Source of the DNA: Microstegium vimineum
Taxonomy: Eukaryota > Streptophyta > Magnoliopsida > Poales > Poaceae
Length of the DNA: 64,000 bases
Direction: 5' to 3'
NCBI GenBank assembly: GCA_022036555.1
Contig: CM039124.1
Coordinates: forward strand, 48,302,785-48,366,784
Shown: positions 34,667 to 47,099 of the stretch, in pieces
How the letters are laid out: every line of letters begins with the position of its first letter
Position numbering within the stretch: the stretch's first letter is position 1
Notes under the pieces: generated by a model
What the model was told of the DNA's origin: nothing
What the model saw: only the letters and a program-made list of their open reading frames with translations
The model's database searches: none
Position numbers and translations under genes: made by a program

Positions 34667-36828
34667 TTACAGTGTCTCCCTGATGACCAAGTTGATGCCG
34701 AAAGATGCCGTGCAGAGGATCAGCCCAATCACCGCCAAGAAGTTGAGCCCCCTGCAGCACGCACCGCAAACAACTCAATCAAGTAAGAACATGTAGCCAC
34801 TACTAATAATAGATGGCATAAATTACTAGCAACAATGTCAGGTTTGCTCTAACAGATGTCATTTGCAACAACTTCATATAACAATCTCGTTCAAGTGATC
34901 CTTCATGCTGCCCATATCAGAGGGAGTCGTGATAGTCACTAATAAAGGCAGCCAGGTGGAACTACAAATTGCAATGCCTAACCATGGCTGACTCCACAAA
35001 AAAATGTGAGCCAAACTTAACAATCAAGATCTTTTACACTGGGTAGAAAGTAAGCAGTGTGTTAGCTACAAATGATGAAATTAATACTCCAGAGCAAGGG
35101 ACTACCATAACATAGACCAGTGTGAATAAACCAGACCTGCCAACCAAGGTCTATTCTTATGAAGTCAATTATTTGAAAACTAGAAATTTTGGACAAAGTT
35201 GCGTGCAAGGTAGCTGATGGCGTAGCTACAAGACTCAAAGAGTCACAGTAATCCTAAGAATATTGATACGAGAAATAAAACCAAAGTACAACTTGGAAGT
35301 CCAAGTGGGCAATAAATTCAATGAACACTTAAGGCTACTCCACACGATAGGTGAAAGTCAATCAAAGACATTTAGTCAGCATTGAAATCCACAAGCTTTC
35401 AGAGAAACATTTAGCACACGTCATCCTTGTATTACTCATTTGAGAACATACTGTTCTAAACCAAAGTGGTTAGGGTCAGAACAAACCCCTACAGGAGTAC
35501 AATTTGTCATTTCTACTGACCATGCTGAACCGCAGTTGACTGACCCCATAGCAAATCAGCTGTGATCCCAAACATGTGATCGGCTAAAGTCTCAGTTCAC
35601 AGCAATAACTTGTGTGAACATTGAGAAGCTGGACAGTTTGACCAGACAAATAGCTAGGGCCTCAATGGGGAAAAAAAGGTTGCTATGGTGCAGAAATTCA
35701 GCACAAAGATTCATTTAAAATATCTAAAAAGCATGCACCATTTCAACAGTCACTTGACACTGCATTTTAAAAAAAAACAGTCACTTGACACTTTTTTTTA
35801 TATATAAAGTAAAATAATCCGGCTTCGTCCTTTGCAAACCTTAATGGGTTATGCTATCATTGACTACCGTTAAGAACTATACCGAGCACTGGCTAGTGGC
35901 TACCTACGGCCTACCCAGTACCCACTACCAGCATTCAAACATAGCAGAACCTTCGAACCACATAAATAAAGCAGATAAAAAAACAGTGATAACGTGGCTC
36001 ACTTTGAGTTTTAAAGATGCAGAGAATTTATTGCAATTGGTGGGGATGACTTGTACTAGTATACGTCTACCAGTACTCTATATTTTCATGGAGAGTTGAT
36101 ATTTGATAACAAACCGGAACACAGAAATCAAGTTAAACTCTGGTGATTCTCCCTTACTATATGATTAATGTTTTCCGAAAGTGCGTAGAAATTTCATCAT
36201 TTTATCTGCATCTTCTGCGTCTGCGAACTTACCCAATCTTGAGACGGTTGTCCGGAACGCCGGTGGCGTATCCCTTGAAGTAGAAGAACCTGGCGACGAC
36301 GTAGAGGACGCCCAGCCCGGCGGCGATGGTCGCGTGCTGCAGGCCGCCCAGCAGCAGCATGACGAAGAACATGGGCATCATCTCCAGAGAGTTCTGGTGC
36401 CCCCTCTGCACTCAAAACAACACAAGAACCAGCAGGAGTTTAGATGCCAGTCACTCGTCCTCTCCTTCCCTCCCTCCCAATAAATCATCACAGCCACAAG
36501 GCGCGGGGAGGGGATGGCAGAATCTTGGCGCACCTGCACGCAGTTGAAGAGCTTGGCGTCCTTGTTCTCCGACTCGATGGCGTACATGGTGGGGTAGAAC
36601 ACCTTGTACCTAACGAAGAATCGCCGCAGAAACCATCAAATATCCGTCGACGAAATAGGCGGAGGCGAACAAAAGCAGCAATGGCGACGAGCGATTCAGA
36701 TTCCGGAGGGCTTACTTCTTGCGGGCCTTGCCGACCTGGAAGCTCATCCAGAAGTTGAGGAACGCATAGGCCACCAGCACCAGCACCACGTAGCCGTACT
36801 CCTTGGTGAACTCGATCGACACCGCCAT
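34667..36828 (-). CDS. MAPEG / microsomal glutathione S-transferase 3-like, copy B (intact)
   Basis: Four exons: 36828-36716, 36609-36534, 36405-36233 and 34751-34667, giving 148 aa, the usual length of the family. Introns are GT-AG with consistent phase. The sequence has four hydrophobic helices (YVVLVLVAYAFLNFW; the HQNSLEMMPMFFVMLLLGG stretch; YVVARFFYFKGYATG; FLAVIGLILCTASFGI). It has the MAPEG signature around RGHQNSLE and the FNCVQRGHQN glutathione-site neighbourhood. It is expected in ER or other endomembranes, conjugating or reducing lipid hydroperoxides with glutathione; that is family knowledge. Intron 3 is 1.48 kb with no element recognised. Compared with copy A it has one extra intron (36610-36715) and an unshifted last exon. 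Confidence 0.92.
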
Positions 36829-36923
36829 GGCTGCCGCCTCGGTTTCTTCTCCTTCTTCTATTGGAAATGGAGATCTGGAACCAGGCTATGGTCTGAAGAC
36901 TTGCTCATAGTGGATAGGCACGT

Positions 36924-36959
36924 CTTATAGGGGCTCGAGGCGTCTAGAAGGTTCTAGAA
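36924..36959 (-). promoter_or_regulatory. TATA box with adjacent perfect heat-shock element, MGST copy B promoter
   Basis: On the minus strand TATAAG lies at 36929-36924, about 96 bp before the start codon. GAAGGTTCTAGAA at 36947-36959 is a perfect three-unit heat-shock element (GAAnnTTCnnGAA; its palindromic extension TCTAGAAGGTTCTAGAATC is partly symmetrical). Spacing to the TATA box is 17 bp. Heat-shock-factor control is inferred from the motif and placement. Confidence 0.6.
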
Positions 36960-37198
36960 TCTAAACTGCCCTCCGGCCCAAGAAAGCTTGGACCCAGCTG
37001 GGCCGCTTTTACTTTGTGTCCTTGTCGATGGTTTATTCAGCTTCATGGGCAAAGAAAAGAACCATTTTCTTTCTTGAAGAAAAAGAAGAGGACCTCACGA
37101 ATTGCCAGTATAGCATCGGTGAGTGATGTGGCGCTGCAACCGCCGCGAACGCATGCGACTCGTGCTTACGGTACAGCGCCTCATGCGCTTAAACTTGG

Positions 37199-37397
37199 GT
37201 GATGTTTGCCAAATGGGTTATGAGAGAAAGGAATGGAAAAGGAAAATGGATGAATGGTTAGAATTAAATAAAGTGTGAAGAGAAATGGATAAATGGCTAG
37301 GATTAAATGAAGTGTGAAGAATGGATGACTGAGATAACAATATTACCAATTGAAGGGTGGGATATTATTTCCCTATCCCATTTGCCAAACACTGCAA
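37199..37397. mobile_element. MITE-like element, about 200 bp
   Basis: GTTTGCCAAATGGGTTATG at the left and, reverse-complemented, GTGTTTGGCAAATGGGATAG at the right. The interior has two similar GAAATGGATAAATGG / AAATGGATGAATGG stretches. Target duplication unclear. Confidence 0.55.
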
Positions 37398-37719
37398 GCA
37401 ACCAGGTACATTTTTTTTTCAAACAACAAAACAGCACCCTGTGCTCAAAGTTTGGTACAGTCAACGTTGAGATTCATTAGCTGCATACGTCATGCGTGAT
37501 GCCAGTCTGTTGGTCCTTAAATAGAAGAAGTTTGGCAAGTACGGTGTACATGTGAAATTATACAAAAAGATACAGATTGGACAAACAAATAACAGGTGAG
37601 CCACTAATGTTACAACTCACTTTCATGCTATGTGGACTATGGTCTTGTGGGAGCATATATAATCGGTAAGCTGTTAGCAAAGCTCTCCTAGGGCGAAATC
37701 CTCTAGGGTACACTCATGC

Positions 37720-40700
37720 TTATATCTCGACAACCTCAATGTCACCCTCGGTGAGGAACATCTTCCCTCTGTTTGCGTTGTTGGCTCTTCGTTGGGCAGG
37801 CGGTTGCCCTCGCTGTAAAAGGACAATGTGTTAGCAACAAACTGGCATGCAGTTCTGATGCTAACAGAATAAAGAACACGTGAGTTGCGCGATACCTTCC
37901 GCAGGACAAATGCAAGATAGAGATAGGAAACCTCCCACTCATCTTGTGACAGTGTACCTGCATTTTATGTGTTATAGCTTTGATGAGGTGAGGGAAAGCT
38001 GAATGAATTCAGGGTAGAAAATCTATAAGGTTAGGAGGGACATTACTATGGTCCTGCCTTCCATCACCAAGGGCACCCAGCCTCCGCATCAGCTCAGTAA
38101 ACTCTGGTTTTTGCAAGAACTCGTGTACAAATTCATGGAAGTTCTTCATCATAACCAGCTCGAGATCATACTGCAAAACATTGGCACACAATATGTAACA
38201 AGCGTTGTTGAGGCATAGGCTGCTCAGAAGACTGTTGAAGAAAGAGAACCCTCCAATACCTCCTCTGCCAACAATTTGAAGAGATGGAATGGAACAACCC
38301 ATTCTGGGCAATCAACAGCATCCTACATGTCGCAGAAGAATTACATTCAGCACTTTTTCTCTCTCAGAATTTATAAATACATACAAAAGAAACTCTAAAG
38401 AAAGCCAATCTGGGAAAGTACTAATTTGAGACAGCAGAAACAACCTGAGTTCATACCCAAACTAGACTATAGATATTTAAGTCCAAAAGACTATTCAGAA
38501 ATTAGTGCCAAGATCAACTATCCTTTAGAAGCATATTGAACTAAAAGAAAAATATATTAACGAAAAACTAGTCCCACTGTTACCTCTAAGTGAAACTTGT
38601 ACTTGATTCCAAAGGGTCTGGATGCAGGGAATTTCTACACCATCATCAAAACAAAACAAACAAATGGATCAGTTACTATACCAAAAAAAAGGGAAAATAT
38701 TATAAACATCTTACCAAATTTTACCTTTTCAGCGTATTCCTCGGCAAAGCTAATAGAGTAAACACTGTTTCCAAATTCCAACCCTTCAGCTGACCATAGC
38801 AGAAGAGTTTATATACTTGTCACACAGCTTCCAGCAAATACAGTGACAAAGTTAACCAATGTAAGATGACAATGGTTGTTTACAGCAACATACATTCTCG
38901 AAGCCTTTTGATAATGACATTGGCATCAGGCATTGTCCCAATAAAAGTGCCTCCAGGACGAAGTAATGCAGACACATTTGCTAAGGCTTGCCTAGCGCGT
39001 GCTTCCGTTGACCATGAATAATGTAAAGCAAACTGAAATATATAGAGTGATTGAAAATTGAGCACGTATGATCAAATAGAATTCCTTGTTCTGACATCAC
39101 GAAAGATTTTTACAACTTAACTCATTAGTAACTATACTCCCTCCATTCCAGACTATAAGACGTTTTGGCTTTTCTAGATACATAGCTTTTGCTATGTACT
39201 TAGATAAACACTGTCTAGATACATAGTAAAAGCAATGTATCTAGAAAAGCCAAAACATCTTATAATTTAGAACGGAGGGAATAATACTTAAAATGTTAGA
39301 AAATTTGATGATGTCTTACCAATTAAAAGGACATTTTAGACATCCTCTTGACATTTTGTTTTAGAAACATCACACACATTTCTTTTCCTGTGCAAATTGA
39401 TGATACTAAATGTTGATAACTGTGTGTGATAACTGTCTACCATGACAGAGTTCATGACCATTTAGATTTAGAGAAGGTTCAACAAATACAAAGCTGCACA
39501 AACAAGAAGGAAGGATACTGTTGGACCCACACAACAACAGCAGTGGACCAGTGAAAGCTCAAGGGCTAGAAGTACAAGGCAAGACGACTCACCTGACAGC
39601 TACATATATCAAATGGAGCATCCTCATATAAATATTCATCCAACCGAGCCTAAGGAAAAAAGAAAGAAATTGATCAGTCACTTGACATGGTATGTCTGAA
39701 CAAGTAATGTATGGTGGGTTATTTTCCTTTCATTTGGGCACTTAGGCTTCAGATTTGACATGGTAATGTCTATATGCACTATACTATAAGAAACACTTGG
39801 TATTTTTTGTGGCAAGGAGTACAGCTGTACTCCCATGCACCTACAGTAGATCCGCCCCTGATAAACATGTGATATTTTCACAGGCAATAAACTATGAGCC
39901 TATGAGGTGCACTATATTCTTGTTAGTGATGTGAAGGATAAGACAATACTATCATCTTTTCAATAGAGTATGAAATAGGTCCAGGAGTGCTCTATGCAAG
40001 GTGCCATGCTAGCATATGATCGGACATTCTGACATAATTACAGAAAATAAAGGTTAAAAACAACCTGTGGCTCTATGCCTGGTAACATGTTCATTCTATT
40101 AGTGGGTTTGCGAATGCAAAAACAAACCATCAAGTTAGTCATGGCTAATCAAGTAGCTTCCATCTCTTTACCTCATAGCAATCAGTACAAAGAAGCCGTG
40201 CAGGGAAACTAAACTTTTTCCTTCTTTGTTGATCTGTATCGCCATTGTAGCGAGTCATGCAATCTTTTATCTGAAAGTCAGAAAGTATAAGGCCATTATA
40301 TGTCCTTGCTCAAAAGTGATGCAGAAATACAAAAGATATTGCATATCAGAGGATAAGACAACATAAAGTGTTCAACTAATTAGCTACTAGTGAGAATTCA
40401 TAAGGCATCAAAGAATTTAAAAATAGCGAAGCTAAATATACAGCTAATACATAACTTCTTCCGGTGTACTTGTACAAATGTACACATAGAATAAATGTCT
40501 CATGTGATAGGAAACTAACCGAGCCTTCAGCAATATCAACCCCTACATAGTAGCCAACCTTGGCTTTATCCCACTTGATCAAATCACCTCCCTGCATTTT
40601 ACAAACAAATAAGCACAGCTTAACGGTTAATGATACCTTCAAACCCAAGAACCAATGCTCTTTCTACTATAGAAAGCGACCGCAACATGCCACTAACCTT

Positions 40701-41214
40701 CCCACAAGCAAGATCAAGAACACAGTCGCCCGGGCGTGCATGCAGCTGGATTAAAACACTCTTGATCTGCCCAAACACATAAATTGAACAGTTACTCAGT
40801 CAGCATGGTCACTGGCACGATGTATCAAACATCACGGTTCCCCATTTTATTAAGAAATTCAGGGATGGCCGAGACCCACCCAGTTGTTGAGCTTCTTGAG
40901 GTGGATGATGGGGCTGTTCTCGCGTTCCTCGAGCGTCTGGTTGGACCTCGCGCTGTAGTGATCGGCCACCCGCCGCGCGCTGTTCCGCTCCTCCGAGTAC
41001 CCCTGCTGCGCGCCATACCCTCCGCCTGCCACCCAAGCCCCAAACCCTAGTTAGCCACCCAATCCGACCGCGGCAGCTAGCCTCACCCCGACGCCGGCCG
41101 GGACGACTGGTGAACGAGAGAGGAAGGGGGGCGAGGCGGAGAGGGAGCACCTGCGCCGTGCTGGCGCTTGGGCGCCGAGGCGAAGGAGTGGTCGTCGCGG
41201 GGCCGCTTATTCAT
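37720..41214 (-). CDS. mRNA cap guanine-N7 methyltransferase
   Basis: Thirteen exons, all GT-AG and in phase: 41214-41151, 41025-40880, 40766-40698, 40591-40520, 40270-40172, 39649-39593, 39032-38894, 38789-38725, 38634-38584, 38322-38260, 38170-38047, 37957-37896 and 37812-37720. They give 367 aa, the length of plant cap methyltransferase 1. A basic N-terminus (NKRPRDD) is followed by the S-adenosylmethionine motif VLDLACGKGGDLIKW split over exons 3-4, YVGVDIAEGS, CSCQFALHYSW, LLRPGGTFIGTMPDAN and FGIKYKFHLEDAVDCPEW. This nuclear enzyme adds the N7 methyl group to the 5' guanosine cap of mRNA. No defects seen. An intronic Stowaway lies in intron 6. A second start upstream of 41214 is not suggested. 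Confidence 0.95.
39137..39281. mobile_element. Stowaway MITE in intron 6 of the cap methyltransferase gene
   Basis: CTCCCTCCATTCCAGACTAT at the left and, reverse-complemented, TTCCCTCCGTTCTAAATTAT at the right, with TA flanks. The interior arms pair over TTTTGGCTTTTCTAGATACA. Confidence 0.85.
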
Positions 41215-41589
41215 GCCGCCGCCAACGGATGTTTTTCCGGCGATTCACAATTCTACTGCACGTCCTGGTGCTTTCCTTACCACGGCCGGATCTTTGTGCG
41301 GCCTAGAGGAAAAACCGAATCTGGGGTTAGGAGAGAAAAATGCTTTGTGTATTGGGCTAGAGAGAAGGGGTGTGAGAGAGCTCACCGGCGATGAGGCGGC
41401 TTACGGCCGTCGGCGAAGACAATCGCGCGCGGAGAAGGAGGGGCCGGGCGAGCAGACAAGGCCCTCGAGTCTTCGAGCGGAGGCGGCGGCGGGCCGGCGG
41501 TATGTAGTCCGGGGGGATCAGCGGTGAATCGGCTGATAATTTTTTTAACAACACGCTCGCTCTCGCCTCCCTTTCGATAAAAGCAATTC

Positions 41590-42360
41590 ACAGCTGCATT
41601 GAGCACAGCAAAGGGTACATTTGGTAGGAACATAGATTCTTCCTAAAAAAAACATTTACATCTAGATTTTTGTCTAAAATTATTTCTATGCCGAATCAAA
41701 ATTAATTTGTAAAAGCATTTGGCTAGTTTGCCGGTTCTTGAAATTAGAACTAAAAAAATAAAGAGAAATTGTTCTTTCAAAAAAAAATTAATAAAGAAAA
41801 AACAACTCTGTACTAAAAAAAGATGAGAATCGATTTTAGAGATTCTCCCTAAATATTTCTCTTTTTAAGTAAAAAAGTAGCTTCTACATAGACATGTATC
41901 CATGATGACTATCACCGATGTCATTTCTATATCAATTGCGGTTGTTATAAAACTATTGTTGCCAAGTGGTGTTCGAAGGTTAGTGAGTCTATATGGACTT
42001 TGAGGGGGGCGGTCATTTTGAAGACATTTTTCCTTGCTGGTGCAAACCACTTGCTATACTAGCTTTCTTTATCGTTCCACACAAATATATTTGTCTGCCT
42101 ATAGAATGACATGACACCTATATTGTATAGGGTAGTAGGATGGAGGACATAGACATAACATAGGAGGTAGTGCTTGCCAAGACAGATTTAACAAGCTGTT
42201 TTTAGCCACATAGGTTAAGAAACCTTTGTCGCCATCACATGATAGAGTGATTTCCACCATGGCCTACAAGTCATGGGGTGTAGCTTGTGGTCAGTCGAGG
42301 GGTGAGTACAAGTAGTTCTTAGAGGAGGTAGAAACCTAACATTCGAAGATAGCAGCAAGA
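41590..42360. other. Intergenic, MITE fragment and unclassified sequence
   Basis: 41607-41860 begins like the Tourist-type MITE of 20947 (GGGTACATTTGGTAGG, then GATTCTCC) but lacks a clear second end. Nothing recognised in 41880-42360. Confidence 0.4.
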
Positions 42361-42369
42361 TAAACAAAG

Positions 42370-42830
42370 TTTGAATGGCAAATGCTCATAAGAAGGAATA
42401 ATGTGCGATGAGCTCTATTGATGTTGAGAACGTGTCTAACACTTGCTCAAGCTCTTTCAAGTTGAGCTTAACAACAATTAGTGTGTCATCCGCATACTAT
42501 AAATAAAAAATGAGCTTGCTGACAATGAGCGAGTCTTGGAGATCGCCTTCGAAAGCCATTTTTGAGATAAGTTGTTGGATACAACTCATCACAATAAAGA
42601 ATAGATATGTCGAGGCAGCTCTCTCTAGAGAATGACCTTTTTGCATTGTATCCAAATGCTCAGGATGCCATTCATCTTGATCATAGTTTGATTGGAGTGT
42701 TGACGTGTGCAATCCACTATCTCCATTTACCTGTGAACCTGTTTGACTCAGAATTTGTTTGGCAGGCAATTGGGAGATCTCTAGCTTTAGTTTCTCTGAG
42801 TAGGTTCACTTCCAACTAGACAATAACTCA
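42370..42830 (-). pseudogene. LINE reverse-transcriptase fragment (downstream half)
   Basis: The minus strand encodes STYLFFIVMSCIQQLISKMA, then FEGDLQDSLIV, a stop, then YADDTLIVVKLNLKELEQVL, i.e. the segment leading to and including the YADD catalytic box of a LINE reverse transcriptase. One in-frame stop just before YADD. Probably the same LINE as the fragment at 45420-45800, separated by the solo LTR. Confidence 0.75.
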
Positions 42831-42968
42831 AAATGCTAACTAATTTATGTAGGAATCAAAAGAGTCCCTATTTACAATAAGAGTTGGGAGCTAAAAAAAC
42901 TTGTTTTATCTTACTCCATGTTATATTTTAGCAGGGAACATCAAAGAATCAATTCTTCCCTACCCTAC

Positions 42969-45136
42969 TGTAGGGTCGAGATGGCGGACTAGAGGGGGGG
43001 TAAATAGTCTTTTATAAAACTTAAACGTTCCGGCTAACCGAATCAAATGTAGAATTAAAACTATCGGTCTAGCCAAGACTACATCCCTCTAACTATAACT
43101 CTAGCACCTAGCAGAGTATGTCTATTATGCTAACTAAGGTGCCAAGCTAGGAAGCTACCTAAATAAGTCTAGGTTGTAAGGTCACACAAACCTAAGCAAC
43201 TAGTACTCTAAGCACACGGAGAGCTCCTACACATACTAGTAAGCAAAGCACAAAACACCTAAGCTCACTAGCAATGCTCTCTAGCAAGACTACACAAGTC
43301 AACTAGAGAGCTCAACTTACTTAGCTACACAAACTAAGCAATGTGACTAACAAGGCTACACAAGCCAATTAGTCACTCAAGTGCTACTTCTATGCTACAC
43401 AAGCAGGAAGGTAACTAGCAAGATACACAAGCTATACTAGTTACTAAAGCAACCACTAAACAACACAAGTGTGAAACACAATTATAAACTAGTGAATAGA
43501 GAGTGCAAACCACTGATTTGTACTATCGGTAGTAGGACCGGTACTACCGGTGGCTCGCTGTAGCTTCGGGATCTCAGCGTAATGAGCTTTGAATCCGGAT
43601 CGGAGCTTTTCCCCACACTCCTTGAGGTTGAGGGTGATGATGTTGAACTTTGCTTGGGTTGCTTCCTCACCAATTTGTAGATCGGGCGTTCCCAACCTAT
43701 GAACTTTGAGGGAGAGAGGAAGAACACGAAGAACACAATAGCAAAGGATAGTCGAAGCTATCTCCACAACATCAAGCACACGAGACTCACGATTTATACC
43801 GAGGTTCGGCAACTCTACACTAGAGTTCCTACTCCTCGTTGTTGAGGTGACCGCAAAGGTCGGAGTCTCTTTCACCTCCTTGCCTCTTCCTTGAGGCCCA
43901 CACAAAGAGTGCCCAAGGTTTTCACTAAGAACGGATGGGAATTACAAACACTTCGATTGCCCTCACAAATGAACAAATCATGGGCAAGAATGAAGAACGC
44001 CTAGCTGGCTAGGATTCCAAGAATCCAAGAGCAACAAATGCAAAACCAACCGGCAAGAAGAGGAATTCAAATGCTCAAGTCGTAGATCGATCCTCTCCTC
44101 TCTCTAATCTCACTTCTCTCTCACAAATCCACCATGGATTGAAGTCTAGGAGCAAGAAGGAAGAGAGAGACACTCTTGGGACCCTTTTCTCAGATGTGGA
44201 AGTGGAATAATGGGGGTAACCGCCGCCCCAAGGGAAGGAGCGGCCTATTTATTCCCGCAACTCCCGACGCACCACCGGTACTACCGGTCCAAGGAATCTG
44301 ACCGTTGGAGCTTCCCGACCGTTGCAAAAAGTTAGCCAACCGGTACTACCGGTAGTTCATATTTCAGCACATCTACAAAAGTGCCCTCGCGTGCGAGAAA
44401 ACCCTTCCGGAAGCTGACCGGTACCACCGGTCTTCACCGGTACTACCGGTGGGAGACCAGTAGTATCGGTGGCTTAGCAGAAAGACACCGAAGCACTCTT
44501 CTAAGTAAACGATTTGCACCGCTTCTCTCAAACATCTCTAGACTAGCAACTTGAGCACTCTTATCCTCATCAAGCTAGTCTACTATGCATCCCTCTTGAT
44601 AGTACGACTTTTCCTATAACTCAACCCAGTCAAACACTTCTCTAAACCTCTATGACCGGTGAAATGAAATGCTCTAAGTTATACCTTTGCCTTGTGCATT
44701 TCATTTCATCTTCTTCTCCAATGTTGATGCAACATACGCACCAACCTATCACAAATGATATGATCCACTCCATATCATCACGTGACCGTGTTGGGTCATC
44801 GTTCTTGACCTCACTTTCTCTTCACCGTTGCGTTGGTCCATCGGCGCCAAGCATCACTCGTTTGCTCTTCACACTTGCAACCGGTCCACCAAACCAAGTC
44901 TCATCTTGATCTTCTCCACCTTGATCACATGACTCCATGTCATGTACCATGTACAATAAACTCCTTTATCACCAAGTTGAGCACCATCAATATGCACAGG
45001 TCATCTCTCCACCATGACTTTATTGGTTGCTCACACTTGTGTACCTAAGGACTAAATTACTTGTGTGTCTCACATTAAACACATATTAGTCCACCTAAGT
45101 TGTCACTCAATTACCAAATCACACAAGGACCTTTCA
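42969..45136 (-). mobile_element. Solo LTR, 2168 bp, with 5-bp target duplication CCTAC
   Basis: Read on the minus strand it starts TGAAAGGTCCTTGTGTGATT (a widespread grass LTR start) at 45136 and ends GCCATCTCGACCCTACA at 42969. CCTAC flanks both sides (42964-42968 and 45137-45141). There is no gag or pol inside. About 43530-44470 carries the phrase ACCGGTACTACCGGT repeatedly. The ORFs inside it (for example 43489-43905) are LTR sequence. The parent family was not identified. Confidence 0.88.
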
Positions 45137-45141
45137 CCTAC

Positions 45142-45419
45142 TCGGGGGGGGGGGGGGGGAGCCTAGTGGCAGCCAAAGTGGGCTCTGCCGCTCTGCCCCT
45201 CCCCTTGTCGTCTGAAGTTTTTACATAAATGTTACTTTACCAATGCATCGACATGTCATCATGTATGCAAGGATTAAAACACATATTTATCTCTCCACGT
45301 TATTTGCATATTTTTGGTCTTAGCAATTCAGTTTTTTTAATACACTTTGACTATATGTTCATGTAAATTGCCCACCCTTGGTTCTACTTCACCCTCCGCC
45401 GCTGCCTACTCCCTTCAAG
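45142..45419. other. Flank of the solo LTR with a 16-G run
   Basis: A run of 16 G at 45144-45159 directly follows the target duplication. The rest looks like degraded repeat. Confidence 0.5.
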
Positions 45420-45800
45420 AAATCTGACGGAATCACCTCATTAGAGAATCAAGAAGAGTTCAAGATGAGGGAGCGGAGCCCTCCGAAACGGACCTAAGAT
45501 CTGGTCTAGACCTGCCCACCAGAACTGAGTTGAAGGCCTTCCTGAAATCCAATTTCAAAATGGCAGGTGACATTCACATCTTGTGATGAAGTTTTCATAG
45601 ATACATCTTCCTTATAGAGAAGCCAGTTCGGTCAAGTTGAACAAGACTCAACGCGAGAATCTTTGTACAGAGATTTGTTGAGCAATTACAAATGGACCTA
45701 AAGTCCCCTGGGTGGTCTGGGTTTGGCTAATGCCATATTTCCATGTTCAGACTTGCAGACTTTGAACAAGTGCATCGAAATAGTGGAGGTCATTAAGACC
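45420..45800 (-). pseudogene. LINE reverse-transcriptase fragment (upstream half)
   Basis: The minus strand has LVQLDRTGFSIRKMYL and then AILKLDFRKAFNSVLVG, the LINE reverse-transcriptase block around catalytic motif A. Stops and frame changes on both sides. Orientation and order agree with the YADD fragment at 42370-42830, so the two are most simply halves of one LINE. Confidence 0.65.
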
Positions 45801-46391
45801 GTATTAACAGCTGGCATTTCTATATATCTCGCTGATTACATGGACGAACTAATTGTTCGATAATATTCCTTAAAAAACTAATGATCCAATAGCATGCTAA
45901 TTGCTAATAGAGATGCAAGCTAGTTTGCCCGCGAAGGTTTCAATTCTTGTGGTAGCAGCCGATCTTATCACGCACAAAAAAGTACGAATCTGCATAAAAG
46001 CCGGAGCCTCGCTATCCACCAAAAATGCCGTTTCAGTTTCAGATAAACCTGAAAGAAAGCAGAGAAATCAAACGTGGTGGCTCGCTCTCGACCGGTGGTA
46101 CATACGTCAAACGATTTGTCATGGGAAGCAAATGTTCAAACACGCGCCCATTAACAACGGTTGTTACATGAAATAGCAGAAATCAAATAAACCAGTTCGC
46201 TCAAGAGAGCACATCCAGTCAGTCAACAACACAGACAGAGTCACACCAAAGTACCAAACCTCCTAGCCAAGAACCGAGAAACAAAACACCAAGCTAACTG
46301 GCTCCCCAATTTTAATTGAAGGCAGGCAAACGAAATACTACTAGTTGGCAGTCGCTAAGCTTTAACAGATCATGGCCGCCACCATCGGCTC

Positions 46392-46920
46392 TCACGCGGC
46401 ATAGACGACGAGCTTCATGCCGAGGTTGCAGTGGCCGAACCGGGTGCAGATGAAGAAGTTGTCCCCCTTGGCGAGTGTGACGCTGTCGTCGCCGGACGTG
46501 TAGGTCCGCGACCCCGGCGGCGTCGTGCAGCCGTTGTACCCGTCGTCGTCCACGGCCACCACGTTGTGGATCCAGGGGAGGTACCTGAACACTGCAGTCA
46601 CACAGTCACACACGCACACAAAGCTTGGCCATTTTATTTCAGTGCCCAGCAGCAGCTGGCCAAATGCAGCACTGTGCAGCACGGAAGCATGTGCATTGCA
46701 GAATGCTGGGTCTACTCGATCGAGGCGTACCGAGAGTGTCTCCGGCGCGGAAGTGCTTGCCGTTGGGCCAGCTGGGGCTGCTGAAGGACCAGCCGTTGCT
46801 GTCCCCGACGTAGTAGGTGGTGCCTGCGTCGGCGATGACGCAGCAGCAGCAGCAGGCGACGGCGAACGCCATGGCGCCGATGGCTCGCCTTGCGCTTGCA
46901 CCGCCTCTTCCCTGAGCCAT
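46392..46920 (-). CDS. Plantacyanin / basic blue copper protein, copy A
   Basis: Two exons, 46920-46731 and 46591-46392 (139-bp intron), giving 129 aa, the typical length. The N-terminal signal peptide runs through a hydrophobic AMAFAVACCCCCVIADAG stretch. The plastocyanin-like domain has YYVGDSNGWSF, then the His ligand in HNVV, then C-x4-H-x4-M in FICTRFGHCNLGM (Cys, His and Met copper ligands). A second Cys (GHC) pairs with the Cys of NGC in the family disulfide. Phytocyanins of this class are secreted blue copper proteins, implicated in reproduction and lignification. The coding start overlaps a strong miR408-complementary site. A paralogue lies 3.7 kb upstream in the same orientation. 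Confidence 0.93.
46897..46916 (-). promoter_or_regulatory. Predicted miR408 target site at the plantacyanin A start of coding
   Basis: The mRNA sense is CTCAGGGAAGAGGCGGTGCA, beginning at the third base of codon 2. From memory of plant miR408 (TGCACTGCCTCTTCCCTGGC) it pairs except for the two 3'-most miRNA bases and one G:U at miRNA position 6. Pairing across positions 10-11 is intact. Plantacyanin mRNAs are known miR408 targets; cleavage here is inference. Confidence 0.75.
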
Positions 46921-47099
46921 CTCGGTATCTCACGGCACGCGGATGCACTCGTCTCGTCGCTGCCGCTGCGCTGCTGGGTTTACCACTACACTGACCAGGA
47001 GAGGAGGGATGGGAGAAATTCCAGCACCTGCTGCTGCTGGTGGCTCAATGGGCGACCAATGGCAGGAGTGGAACGAGTGAAATGCTGATCGACTGGGGA

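Noticed and set aside
43482..44909. ORFs inside the 42969-45136 region
   Set aside because: They lie within a solo LTR and have no gag, pol or host domain.
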